Below the pieces are notes generated by a model. That model worked only from the letters and a program-made list of their open reading frames with translations. It ran no database searches and was not told the origin of the DNA. A DNA stretch of 38,787 nucleotides from JACZQZ01 sp046756945 (lineage in GTDB: Bacteria; Pseudomonadota; Alphaproteobacteria; Rhodospirillales; 2-02-FULL-58-16). Numbering within the stretch: the stretch's first letter is position 1; the number at the start of each line of letters is the position of its first letter. This document shows positions 18,626 to 27,764 of this stretch, piece by piece. The translations under genes were made by a program, and so were the position numbers. Location: positions 1 to 38,787 of the forward strand of contig JBHHXI010000007.1 of assembly GCA_046756945.1 (NCBI GenBank), in the 5' to 3' direction.

Positions 18626-20613
18626 TCCCGGAAGCCGGCCATTTCGCCCTCGCCCTCGCCCTCCTGGTGACCCTGGTTCAGGCCAGCGTGCCGATGATCG
18701 GGGCGCACCGCGGCGACCAGGCGTGGATGGCGTTGGCGCGGCCGGCCGCGTTCGCCCAGTTCCTGCTGATCGCTTTTGCCTTCGCCAGCCTGACCTACGC
18801 CTTCGTCACCTCGGATTTCTCGCTGCTCGCCGTGGTGCGCTATTCGCACTCGGCCAAACCCCTTCTCTACAAGATCTCGGGCGTGTGGGGGAACCACGAG
18901 GGCTCCATGCTTCTCTGGGTGCTGATCCTCAGCCTGTACGGCGCGGCGGTGGCGGGGTTCGGACGCAATCTGCCGCCGGGCCTGCGCGCCCGGGCGCTGG
19001 CCATCCAGGCCATGATCGCGGTCGGCTTCATTTTGTTCATCCTTTTCACCTCGAACCCCTTCGAGCGGCTGCTTCCGGCGGCCGACGACGGCCAGGGGCT
19101 CAACCCGCTGTTGCAGGACCCGGGCCTCGCCTTCCATCCGCCATTCCTGTACCTGGGCTACGTCGGCTTTTCCATGGCCTTTTCCTTCGCCGTCGCCGCC
19201 CTCATCGAAGGCCGTGTCGACGCCGCGTGGGCGCGCTGGGTGCGGCCGTGGACGCTGGCCGCCTGGATCTTTCTCACCACCGGCATCGCGCTCGGGTCGT
19301 GGTGGGCGTATTACGAGCTCGGTTGGGGCGGCTGGTGGTACTGGGACCCGGTGGAGAACGCGTCGTTCATGCCCTGGCTGGCGGGAACGGCGCTGCTCCA
19401 TTCCGCCGTCGTCGTCGAGAAACGCGACACGCTGAAGGGCTGGACCGTCTTCCTCGCCATCGTCACCTTCGCCCTCAGCCTGCTGGGGACCTTCCTGGTG
19501 CGCTCAGGGGTGCTGACGTCGGTCCACGCCTTCGCCACCGACCCGGCGCGCGGCGTCTTCATCCTGGTCCTTCTTCTCGTCGTCATCGGCGGCTCCCTGG
19601 CGCTGTTCGCCTGGCGCGGCCCGAGCCTGGCGAGCACCGGGCTGTTCCAGCCGATCTCCCGCGAGGGCAGTCTGCTGTTGAACAACCTGCTGTTGACCAC
19701 GGCGGCGGCGGCGGTGCTGCTGGGCACCCTCTATCCGCTGTTCCTGGACGCCGTCGGCGGGGGCAAGGTTTCGGTGGGGCCGCCGTTCTTCAATGCCGTC
19801 TTCCTGCCCCTGATGGCGCCCATGGTGGCGACCATGGCCGTGGGTCCGTTGCTGACCTGGAAGCGCGGCGACCTGGGTCCCGCCATGACGCGGCTGTGGG
19901 CCGCCTTCGCCGCCTTGGCGGCGGCGGCGGCGCTGGCCTGGGCCGTGGTTGCCGACGGACCGCTTTTCGCCCTGATCGGCATGGGTCTTGCGGCCTGGCT
20001 GTTCGTCGGCACCCTGGCCGGATTCGCCGAAAGGGTCAAACTGTTCCGCGTGCCGTTGCCCGAGACCCTGCGCCGCGTCGGCCGCGTGCCGGGCGCCGCC
20101 TGGGGCATGACCCTGGCCCACGCGGGCCTCGCCATCGCCATCGCCGGGATGACCGGCGCCGGCGCCTGGAAGGTGGAGAGCATCCAGGCCATGAAACCCG
20201 GCGACACCGCGACCGTGGCCGGTTTCACGTTCACCTTCGAGGGCGCGCGCGCCGTCCCCGGCCCCAACTATTCGGCCATCCGCGGCACCTTCACCGTGGC
20301 CCGGGACGGAAAGCCCGTCGTCACCCTGCACCCGGAAAAGCGCGACTACCCGGTGGAGCGCAGCCCGACCACCGAGGCCGCCATTCACCCGACCTTTTTC
20401 GGCGACCTGTACGCGGTCATCGGGGATGCGCAGGGGTCCGACGGCGCCTTCGTCACGCGGCTGTATTTCAACCCGCTGGTGGGCTGGATGTGGGGCGGCA
20501 TCCTGGTCATGGTGGCGGGCGGCATGGTCAGCCTTTCGGACCGCCGCCACCGCGTCGGCGCGCCCAAGCCCAGCCGCGCCGCGGCCGGGGCCGGAGCGCC
20601 GGCCCGGGCGTGA
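18622..20613 (+). CDS. ccmF: Cytochrome c haem lyase subunit CcmF
   Basis: Large inner-membrane component of the haem ligation complex, 663 aa with about 14-15 helices. The WWD domain reads WGGWWYWDPVENASFMPWL, and the conserved histidine regions include VWGNHEGSMLLW and FHPPFLYLGYVGF. The C-terminal part has the periplasmic FTFEGARAVPGPNY region and a last helix. ATGA overlap with ccmE. It transfers haem from CcmE to apocytochromes presented by CcmH/CcmI. Confidence 0.96.
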   Translation: MIPEAGHFALALALLVTLVQASVPMIGAHRGDQAWMALARPAAFAQFLLIAFAFASLTYAFVTSDFSLLAVVRYSHSAKPLLYKISGVWGNHEGSMLLWVLILSLYGAAVAGFGRNLPPGLRARALAIQAMIAVGFILFILFTSNPFERLLPAADDGQGLNPLLQDPGLAFHPPFLYLGYVGFSMAFSFAVAALIEGRVDAAWARWVRPWTLAAWIFLTTGIALGSWWAYYELGWGGWWYWDPVENASFMPWLAGTALLHSAVVVEKRDTLKGWTVFLAIVTFALSLLGTFLVRSGVLTSVHAFATDPARGVFILVLLLVVIGGSLALFAWRGPSLASTGLFQPISREGSLLLNNLLLTTAAAAVLLGTLYPLFLDAVGGGKVSVGPPFFNAVFLPLMAPMVATMAVGPLLTWKRGDLGPAMTRLWAAFAALAAAAALAWAVVADGPLFALIGMGLAAWLFVGTLAGFAERVKLFRVPLPETLRRVGRVPGAAWGMTLAHAGLAIAIAGMTGAGAWKVESIQAMKPGDTATVAGFTFTFEGARAVPGPNYSAIRGTFTVARDGKPVVTLHPEKRDYPVERSPTTEAAIHPTFFGDLYAVIGDAQGSDGAFVTRLYFNPLVGWMWGGILVMVAGGMVSLSDRRHRVGAPKPSRAAAGAGAPARA

Positions 20614-20622
20614 GGCGGGGCC

Positions 20623-21162
20623 ATGAACAGGCGCTTTCTCTACATCCTGCCGCTCGTCGTTTTCGCCGTGATCGCGGCCTACTTCGCCGTCGGCCTGACC
20701 AAGGACCCGCGCGCCATCCCCTCGGTGCTGATCGACACGCCGGTGCCCGGGTTCGCCCTCGACCCGATCAAGGGACGCGACAGGGGCTTGTCCCGCGAAG
20801 ACCTCATGGGCGAGGTCTCGCTGGTCAACGTATTCGGCTCGTGGTGCTTCGCCTGCCGGGTCGAGCACCCGCTGCTCATGCGGCTGAAAAAGGAAAGCGC
20901 CGTGCCCGTTCACGGGATCGACTGGCGGGAAACAGACCCCGACGCCGGGCCGAAGTGGCTGGCCCGGTTCGGCGATCCCTACACGCTGATCGGCGATGAC
21001 CCGGAAAGCCGCGCCGCCATCGCCTTCGGCGTCACCGGCGCGCCCGAAACCTTCGTCGTCGATAAGAACGGCGTCATCCGCTACAAGCAGGTGGGCCCGA
21101 TCACCGGGCGGATCTGGGAGGAAACCCTCCGCCCCTTGATCGAGGAGCTTCGCAGGCGATGA
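20623..21162 (+). CDS. ccmG: Thiol:disulfide interchange protein CcmG (DsbE)
   Basis: Membrane-tethered periplasmic thioredoxin of 179 aa that reduces apocytochrome CxxCH cysteines or CcmH. N-terminal helix about 5-24, then a thioredoxin fold with the active site WCFAC (Cys75, Cys78), the CcmG-specific HGIDWRET segment and the cis-proline loop TGAPETFVVD. The active-site dipeptide Phe-Ala differs from the common Val-Pro, Ala-Pro or Pro-Thr. GAGGCGGGG precedes the ATG. Its last codons overlap ccmH as ATGA. Confidence 0.95.
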   Translation: MNRRFLYILPLVVFAVIAAYFAVGLTKDPRAIPSVLIDTPVPGFALDPIKGRDRGLSREDLMGEVSLVNVFGSWCFACRVEHPLLMRLKKESAVPVHGIDWRETDPDAGPKWLARFGDPYTLIGDDPESRAAIAFGVTGAPETFVVDKNGVIRYKQVGPITGRIWEETLRPLIEELRRR

Positions 21163-21635
21163 AAGCCCTGTTGCTCGGACTCGTTCTGTGCCTGACCGCC
21201 GTGTCCGCGGGCGCCGTCAATCCCGACGAGATGCTCGACGACCCGGCGCTGGAAGCGCGCGCCCGCGAGATCAGCAAGGAACTGCGCTGCCTGGTCTGCC
21301 AGAACCAGTCGATCGACGATTCGGACGCCGACCTGGCCCGGGACCTGCGGGTTCTGGTGCGCGAGCGCCTGGTGGCCGGCGACAGCGACGGCCAGGTTAT
21401 CGATTACGTGGTGTCGCGCTACGGCGACTTCGTCCTCATGCGGCCGCCCTTCAAGGCGACCACCTACGCCCTGTGGTTGGGGCCGGCCCTGATCGCCGGG
21501 CTCGGCGTCCTGGCCGTGGTGGCGTTTTTCCGCCGGCGCACGGCCGCCGGCGCGCGGCGCGGCACAGCTCCGCCGCCGCTGACCGAGGACGAGAAGCGCC
21601 GCCTGGAAACCCTGCTCGACGACCGGTCCCCGTGA
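21159..21635 (+). CDS. ccmH: Cytochrome c maturation protein CcmH (CycL)
   Basis: A 158-aa periplasmic thiol reductase subunit. Signal peptide about 1-19, then the three-helix bundle with the LRCLVCQNQSIDDSDADLA motif (Cys44, Cys47), ERLVAGDSDGQVIDYVVSRYGDFVL, one membrane helix (about 105-125) and a short cytosolic tail. This is the CcmH form without the TPR part, which is encoded separately by ccmI. The stop overlaps the ccmI GTG. Confidence 0.95.
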   Translation: MKALLLGLVLCLTAVSAGAVNPDEMLDDPALEARAREISKELRCLVCQNQSIDDSDADLARDLRVLVRERLVAGDSDGQVIDYVVSRYGDFVLMRPPFKATTYALWLGPALIAGLGVLAVVAFFRRRTAAGARRGTAPPPLTEDEKRRLETLLDDRSP

Positions 21636-22824
21636 TCGGGCTCTGGATCACCATTGCGGTTCTGACGGCGGTGGCCCTGGGGCTGCTTCTGGTGCCGCTG
21701 GCGCGCCGCGGCCGGGCGCCGGCGCCGACCCGCGCCGCGTACGATGTCACGGTGTACCGCGACCAGCTCGCCGAGGTCGACCGCGACCTCGAACGGGGCC
21801 TGCTCGGGGACGGGCAGGCCAAGGCGGCGAGGATCGAAATCCAGCGCCGCATGCTCGCCGCGGGCCCTGAGGACGGCTCCGGCGGGACGGAAGAGCCCGT
21901 CCGCCCGCGCCCAGGGGGCAGCGTCGCGGTGATCGCCGCCATCGCCGTCGCCGTGCCGGCGGGCGCCCTCGGGCTGTACCTGTATCTCGGCTCGCCGGGC
22001 GTGCCCGGTCAACCGTTTGCCGAGCGCGGCACGGCGACGGCCGACGCCGACGCCGGGGCCCGGGAAGGCTTCCGGGGGGTGGTGGGACGCCTGGCCGAGC
22101 GCCTGTTGCGCAACCCCGATGACCTCAAGGGCTGGCTGCTGCTGGCGCGGTCCTACATGACCCTGGAGAATTACGGCGACGCCGCCAACGCCTTCCGCCG
22201 CGCCATGGGACTCAGCGACAACCGCGCCGACATCGCGGCCGACTATGCCGAGGCGCTGGCGCTCGCCGGCGGCGGTCCCATCACGCCCCAGGTGCGCCAG
22301 ATATTCGAGGGCGTCTTCGCCGCCGAGCCCAGGAACCTGAAGGCCCGGTATTATCTGGGCATGGCAAAGGCGCAGCAGGGCGACGTGCGGGGCGCGCTTC
22401 AGGACTGGGTCGACCTGCGTGCCCTGTCGCCGCCCGACGCGCCGTGGCGCCCGGTGCTGCAACAGCAGATCAAGACCGCCGCCCGCGCCCTCGGCATCGA
22501 CCCGGCGACGGTGAAGCCGTCGCCCGGGGCCGCCGCCCTTGCCGGGGCGCGCCCCCCCGCCCCCGCCCCCCGGGAAACGGCGCCCGGCGCGCCGGGGCCG
22601 GGCCGCGCCGACATGGAAGCGGCGGCCCGCATGTCGGACGAAGAACGCGCCGCGATGATCCGCTCCATGGTGAAAAGGCTGGCCGACCGGCTCGAGGAAA
22701 ACCCCGGCGACCGGGAGGGCTGGCTGCGGCTGGCGCGGGCCTACGAGGTCCTGGGCGAGACGGAGAAGGCCGGCCGCGCCCGGGCCCGGGCCGAGGCGTT
22801 GAAGGGAAACGGCGCGCCAAAGCC

Positions 22825-22828
<4 letters not shown>
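21632..22828 (+). CDS. ccmI: Cytochrome c maturation protein CcmI (CycH)
   Basis: Apocytochrome-binding chaperone of System I, 398 aa. Two N-terminal membrane helices (about 2-20 and 93-115) flank a cytosolic loop containing YDVTVYRDQLAEVDRDLERGLL, the family signature. The periplasmic part has TPR-like repeats, including GWLLLARSYMTLENYGDAANAFRRAM and a second set near the C-terminus, GWLRLARAYEVLGE, separated by a proline-alanine linker. The GTG start overlaps ccmH; the stop overlaps the pgk ATG. The whole set A-I is therefore complete. Confidence 0.93.
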
Positions 22829-24027
<1,199 letters not shown>

Positions 24028-24045
24028 CGGCGGCCAAGACCGCCG
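24028..24045. terminator. Hairpin between pgk and the sensor gene
   Basis: CGGCGG and CCGCCG form a perfect 6-bp stem around CCAAGA, immediately after the pgk stop and 11 nt from the convergent gene end. There is no T-run. It may serve both strands. Confidence 0.35.
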
Positions 24046-24055
24046 CGCCCTGATA

Positions 24056-25948
24056 TTACCCGGGCTCGCGCTGGCGCGGCAGCGGGGTGGGTGTCGTTTC
24101 GTGGACCTCGGGGCCGGGCAATGGGGCCTCGTCCGTGGCGCCCTGGGTATTCCCCGAAAGCTCGTCGAGCATGCCGCGCAGGCACTCGGACTGGGCGAGA
24201 AGCGCCGTCGTCACCGCCAGCGCCTCGGCCGAGGTCGACGCGGCGATATCCATCGCCACCTCTTTCACCTCGGCGACGGAGTCGGCGATGGCCCGGATCG
24301 CGCGCGACGCCTCGGCGGCCGTCGTGCGGATGGCGTCCAAACGGCGGCGAACGATCACATCCGTGGAGGCCCTTTGATCGGCGGCGGATTTGTAGCCGGT
24401 GGATAGCACGACGAGATGTTTGTTCGCCTCGTCGCTCAGATCTTCCGTCCCGGCGGACTTGAGCACCAGGAAGTTGGTTTGCTCGCCAATCGCCGCCAGA
24501 AGGGTTTCCACCTCGCCGATCCGCCGCGCCGCCTCCCCCAGGCTCTTGATCAGGGTGCCGGTCCTTTCCGCTTCGTAGGCCTTGGTCGAGACGCTTTGAC
24601 TGGACTCGGCCAACTGCCGGCTGATCGCCGAAATGGGCCCGGACAGGACCTTTCCAGAGGCCGCCTCGCGGACGCTGACGGGGGCGGGCTCGGGGACCCG
24701 GGCCATGGGCAGGCCGGCGCCATCGCCACCCCGGTTTTCCACGTCCTCGAGCCGCTTCAACGCGGCCTCGCTCTTTTCAAGCTCGGCCCGCATGGCCGCC
24801 ACCTGCCCGCGAAGCCGCCCCATTTCCCCTTGGTTCGCCCTGAAGACGGTCAGGACGGCGGCCAGTTCGCCCACCGCGTCCCTGTTCCCGAGGGCGGGAA
24901 GGGAGACGTCCCCGTCGCCGTCCGCCAATCTGTTGGCGGCCTGGGCGAGGGCGCGCACGGGCGCGGCGATGCTGCGCACGATGACGATGCCGACCAGCGT
25001 CAACAGGGCCAAGATCGCGCCGACGCCGCCCGACACCACCATCCGGGCAAAGGCGCGCGCTTCCCCGGCTCCCCTGGCGGCGGCGGCCACGCCGTCCTCG
25101 GCGAAGGTGGCCAGGCCGTCGACGCTCGGGATCATATAGGCGAAGATGTCGTCGAGCCGGGTGATGCTCAGTTTCTCCGGTATTTTGGCCCGGGCGTACG
25201 CCGTCAGGTTCGCCTGATAGGCCTTCAGGAGATTCCTGATCCGTGACCTGTCCCGTTCCGCCACGGGAGACGAGCCCAGCAAAAGGCCGAATTCCTCTGA
25301 ACGGTCGTTGATGCGCGCCAGGTCCCTGGTCGCGCCCTGCCGGATGAAATCCTCTTCATGCCGGCGCATGCGGGCCACCACGCCCTTGAGGCTGGCCGAG
25401 TTGGTCTTGGCGACCATGGATTCGAAGTCCCGGGCCGATTTGGCCAACCGCCGCGCAAGATCATCGGTGGCACCGGGACCGGGCGCCTTCTTCGCCTTGA
25501 CGACGTTGTGAAACTCCGTCGTGTACTGGGCCAGGCCTTCGTCCAGGGTGGTGATGTGCTCGTTGGCCAAACCGGTGTCGGGCCGGGCGTACAGGGTGCT
25601 CAACACGCCGTTCAGCGCCGCCGCGGTCCTTTCATAGCGTTCCACGGACCGCGGATCCCGGCGTACCAAAAAGTCCTTCTCGTCGCCGCGGATTTGCCAC
25701 AGGCCTTTGCCGAGCCGTGCCGTAAGCGCCCGCAACTCCTGCGCGGCGGCCGATTCGCGCGCCGCCGCCGAGAGTTTCTGGTCGGCGACGTAATAGACCC
25801 CGCCGGCTACAACCATCGCGATAAGACCGGCAACGGCGAGAAGAATGGCGCGTGTGGAGAAATCGATGCCGCCCAGGAAGGTCTGCTCTTGGGGTTCGGC
25901 GGTCGCGGTGTCGGCGAAAATCTCGCGGAGATTATGGTCCTCTGCCAC
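24056..25948 (-). CDS. HBM-HAMP membrane sensor with degenerate chemoreceptor domain
   Basis: A 630-aa membrane protein. A first helix (about 34-53) and second helix (about 302-324) bracket a periplasmic all-helical domain with two related repeats, GDEKDFLVRRD (88-98) and HEEDFIRQGATRD (197-209), typical of HBM sensor domains. A HAMP domain follows (about 325-376), then coiled coil and a chemoreceptor-like hairpin. Its tip reads GEQTNFLVLKSAGTED, where functional chemoreceptors have a QTN(L/I)LALNAAIEAARAGE-type tip, so CheA/CheW contacts look lost. The GTG at 25948 has GGGAGGAG just upstream; an in-frame ATG at 25996 has none. Confidence 0.78.
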   Translation of the reverse strand: MAEDHNLREIFADTATAEPQEQTFLGGIDFSTRAILLAVAGLIAMVVAGGVYYVADQKLSAAARESAAAQELRALTARLGKGLWQIRGDEKDFLVRRDPRSVERYERTAAALNGVLSTLYARPDTGLANEHITTLDEGLAQYTTEFHNVVKAKKAPGPGATDDLARRLAKSARDFESMVAKTNSASLKGVVARMRRHEEDFIRQGATRDLARINDRSEEFGLLLGSSPVAERDRSRIRNLLKAYQANLTAYARAKIPEKLSITRLDDIFAYMIPSVDGLATFAEDGVAAAARGAGEARAFARMVVSGGVGAILALLTLVGIVIVRSIAAPVRALAQAANRLADGDGDVSLPALGNRDAVGELAAVLTVFRANQGEMGRLRGQVAAMRAELEKSEAALKRLEDVENRGGDGAGLPMARVPEPAPVSVREAASGKVLSGPISAISRQLAESSQSVSTKAYEAERTGTLIKSLGEAARRIGEVETLLAAIGEQTNFLVLKSAGTEDLSDEANKHLVVLSTGYKSAADQRASTDVIVRRRLDAIRTTAAEASRAIRAIADSVAEVKEVAMDIAASTSAEALAVTTALLAQSECLRGMLDELSGNTQGATDEAPLPGPEVHETTPTPLPRQREPG

Positions 25949-26125
25949 GGGCTCCTCCCAAAAACCCAGCCTGCCAACTTTCGTTATTGCGGTCATTATA
26001 GAAAAATAATTCGACGTTGGTGAATAAAGATGACCGGGCGCCCGGGTGTGGTCCGGCGCGGCCCTTCGGATGGCAAAGGGGTTTCCGTCTTGCCTGGACC
26101 GGGCCGGCGGGCCACACTTGTTCCC

Positions 26126-26647
26126 ATGGGCGGCGATCGGACAACAATTGGCCCTTCCGTCGAAGTCGTGCCCGAGGGGGACACGAAGACACGGCTGGTC
26201 TGTCCCGAATGCGGCTACATCAAATATGACAACCCGAAGATCATCGTCGGCGCCGTGTGCCTGTGGGAGGACAGGGTCCTCATGTGCCGGCGCGCGATCG
26301 GGCCGCGCAAGGGCTTCTGGACCATCCCGGCCGGATTCATGGAGCTCAACGAGACGACGGCCGAAGGCGCGGCCCGCGAGGTCTGGGAGGAGGCCCAGGC
26401 GCGGGTGGAAATAGACGGACTGGTCGGCATCTACGAGATTCCGCACATCAGCCAGGTTTACGTCATTCATCGGGGCCACATGACCGCCCCCGAATTCTCG
26501 GCCGGACCGGAAAGCCAGGAGGTGGCCCTGTGTACCTGGGGCGACGTTCCCTGGGACGCGCTGGCCTTCCCCAGCGTCGCCTGGGCCCTGGAGAGGTATC
26601 GCGACGGCTCGGGCCCCGCCGTCCACACCGCGTCGCCGGGAACCTGA
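26126..26647 (+). CDS. Nudix hydrolase with zinc ribbon
   Basis: A 173-aa Nudix enzyme expected to hydrolyse a nucleoside diphosphate derivative such as ADP-ribose or NADH. It has a zinc-ribbon knuckle CPECGYIKYDNP (Cys26, Cys29) and the Nudix box GFMELNETTAEGAAREVWEEA, with the usual late Gly replaced by Ala. Related proteins begin with a first CxxC pair that is missing here; the sequence before PEGD contains no cysteines in either possible start. The ATG at 26126 is a best guess, since no Shine-Dalgarno is evident; an ATG at 26030 would add 32 residues. Confidence 0.8.
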   Translation: MGGDRTTIGPSVEVVPEGDTKTRLVCPECGYIKYDNPKIIVGAVCLWEDRVLMCRRAIGPRKGFWTIPAGFMELNETTAEGAAREVWEEAQARVEIDGLVGIYEIPHISQVYVIHRGHMTAPEFSAGPESQEVALCTWGDVPWDALAFPSVAWALERYRDGSGPAVHTASPGT

Positions 26648-26696
26648 GCGCCGGCGCTATAGATTCCCTTAACTTTTTTCCCCTAGGGTAGGCGCC

Positions 26697-26921
26697 ATGA
26701 CCGGGCCCGCGCACATCACGAACCCGCCTGTCGCCGTGGGCGGCGACCGGCCCGCCGGCTACGATACGGCCCGCGACGTCAAGGTGCGCGCGGCGGCGGG
26801 CCGCCGGTCCGATTCGCCCGAAGAGCGCAACGCCCTGTCCCGGCTGGCGCGGGTCCTGGACGCGGGCGATCCGCCGGCGGCCAACGTGCCGCGCGGCTAT
26901 TATCTGAACATCCAGGTGTGA
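26697..26921 (+). CDS. Small conserved-type hypothetical protein
   Basis: A 74-aa soluble protein with no signal or membrane helix. A low-complexity N-terminal half is followed by a short helix RNALSRLARVLDAG and the ending NVPRGYYLNIQV. The VPRGYYLN ending is a pattern I associate with short alphaproteobacterial proteins of unknown role. GGTAGG lies just upstream of the ATG. It follows the Nudix gene by 49 nt on the same strand and may be cotranscribed. Confidence 0.6.
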   Translation: MTGPAHITNPPVAVGGDRPAGYDTARDVKVRAAAGRRSDSPEERNALSRLARVLDAGDPPAANVPRGYYLNIQV

Positions 26922-26972
26922 AATCCCAAGCCTTTACGGACGGCGCCCCGGCGCCGGTCCGCTCCCCGCCCT

Positions 26973-26988
26973 TGTGATGGCCGTCACA
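26973..26988. promoter_or_regulatory. CRP-type site A
   Basis: TGTGA, six bases, TCACA: a perfect match to the CRP consensus core. Its centre lies 32 nt before the centre of a GACAAT -10 box (27010-27015) on the plus strand, the spacing of a class II activator site. It precedes the candidate small RNA. Confidence 0.6.
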
Positions 26989-27009
26989 GCGCCGGTCGCG
27001 CGCCTCTGC

Positions 27010-27115
27010 GACAATGCCCGGCATTGAAACGGGAGACTTCTCTGTCCTTGCCTCTCATCTCCTCCTCTTCCCGGTCTCCCGGACTGCCGGGCCCTTCGCG
27101 GCCCGGCTTTTTCTT
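27010..27115 (+). ncRNA. Candidate trans-acting small RNA with anti-Shine-Dalgarno loop
   Basis: A GACAAT -10 box (27010-27015) under CRP-type site A would start an RNA near 27022. CGGGAGAC (27030-27037) pairs perfectly with GTCTCCCG (27074-27081), exposing a 36-nt loop that is almost all C and U and contains CTCCTCCTC (27059-27067), complementary to ribosome-binding sites. A second hairpin (27086-27107) with a T-run ends the RNA near 27113, about 90 nt in all. The architecture recalls the alphaproteobacterial cuckoo/CcsR small RNAs. No coding frame with a ribosome site fits. Prediction only. Confidence 0.55.
27086..27115 (+). terminator. Intrinsic terminator of the candidate small RNA
   Basis: GCCGGGCC (27086-27093) pairs perfectly with GGCCCGGC (27100-27107) around CTTCGC, followed by TTTTTCTT. 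The U-run is on the plus strand only. Confidence 0.8.
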
Positions 27116-27147
27116 GCCGTTTGCCGCCGCCTGGGGACGGGCCGGGC

Positions 27148-27182
27148 GCAAAAGAAAGACCCCGCCCGGGGAGGGCGGGGTC
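27148..27182 (-). terminator. Intrinsic terminator of the small membrane protein operon
   Basis: Perfect 10-bp arms GACCCCGCCC (27158-27167) and GGGCGGGGTC (27173-27182) with a 5-nt loop; on the minus strand the stem is followed by TTTCTTTT. It lies 120 nt after the 59-aa gene and faces the plus-strand small RNA terminator. Confidence 0.8.
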
Positions 27183-27302
27183 AGGTTCAACCGGGTATCG
27201 GTGAGGGCACATGTGGCAGGGTCTCATCAACCACCCTTCCAATCGACCGCGGCGGGTCCGCGACCCGTCGCCGGCCAACCCGGTTGTGGACCCACGGGAA
27301 AG

Positions 27303-27482
27303 TCATTGGAAAACCTGTAAGGCTGCCATTGCCAGGGCGGCGACCAAGGCCACGCCCAGGACCGACGCGAACGCCCAAACGCCGAGGACGACGCGCAGGG
27401 GCATCGGACTGTCGTCGACCCGTTCCCCGACCGGCTGACGGAGAAACCCTCCGTCATCGCGGAATTCCAGAAGCGAAGTCAT
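27303..27482 (-). CDS. Small single-helix membrane protein, 59 aa
   Basis: A 59-aa protein with a charged N-terminal half (MTSLLEFRDDGGFLRQP) and one transmembrane helix at about 29-57 (VVLGVWAFASVLGVALVAALAMAAL). AGGAG sits about 8 nt before the ATG, a good ribosome site. It lies downstream of the 28-aa gene and upstream of a strong minus-strand terminator, so the two probably form a small operon behind CRP-type site B. No family is recognised. Confidence 0.65.
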   Translation of the reverse strand: MTSLLEFRDDGGFLRQPVGERVDDSPMPLRVVLGVWAFASVLGVALVAALAMAALQVFQ

Positions 27483-27544
27483 GGTTCGAACTCCTATTCC
27501 GTCTGACCCGTCGCGCCCACACCCGGCAATATCCGGGCCGCCCG

Positions 27545-27631
27545 CTAACTGGTCATGATTCCGACGGCGACGAGGATGAACATGGCGGTGACCAGCGCCA
27601 TCCAGGGCTTGAACTTCATTTTCCTGCGCAT
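27545..27631 (-). CDS. Very small membrane protein, 28 aa
   Basis: A 28-aa protein: basic start MRRKMKFKPW, then a hydrophobic helix through to the end (MALVTAMFILVAVGIM). A perfect GGAGG lies 5 nt before the ATG, the strongest evidence that it is translated. The length and shape resemble small regulatory subunits of membrane complexes, but no known family (for example CydX) matches. CRP-type site B is about 105 nt upstream. Easily missed because of its size. Confidence 0.6.
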   Translation of the reverse strand: MRRKMKFKPWMALVTAMFILVAVGIMTS

Positions 27632-27735
27632 GGGTGCCTCCGGGTTTCAAAGAATTAAATCCTTCCGGGCGTCCCTTTGGATTTCGGGATTTCGCCTCAA
27701 CGTCTTCGAAGGGTACCCCGCTCCCTGGAATTTGG

Positions 27736-27764
27736 TGTGACGGCCGTCACCGGCCGCGATCAAC
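27736..27764 (-). promoter_or_regulatory. CRP-type site B with GTTGATC element
   Basis: TGTGA, six bases, TCAC at 27736-27750, inside a perfect 14-bp palindrome GTGACGG/CCGTCAC. On the minus strand GTTGATC (27758-27764) lies exactly 7 nt upstream of it, the same arrangement as at site C. It precedes the 28-aa and 59-aa genes. The GTTGATC overlaps the end of the gene at 27760. Confidence 0.55.

Noticed and set aside
25949..26626. N-terminal extension of the sensor protein to 856 aa
   Set aside because: It would run antisense through the Nudix gene, lacks family sequence, and the GTG at 25948 has a strong ribosome site.
27024..27320. 98-codon plus-strand frame over the candidate small RNA
   Set aside because: No ribosome site, low-complexity product, and it runs through two intrinsic terminators facing each other.
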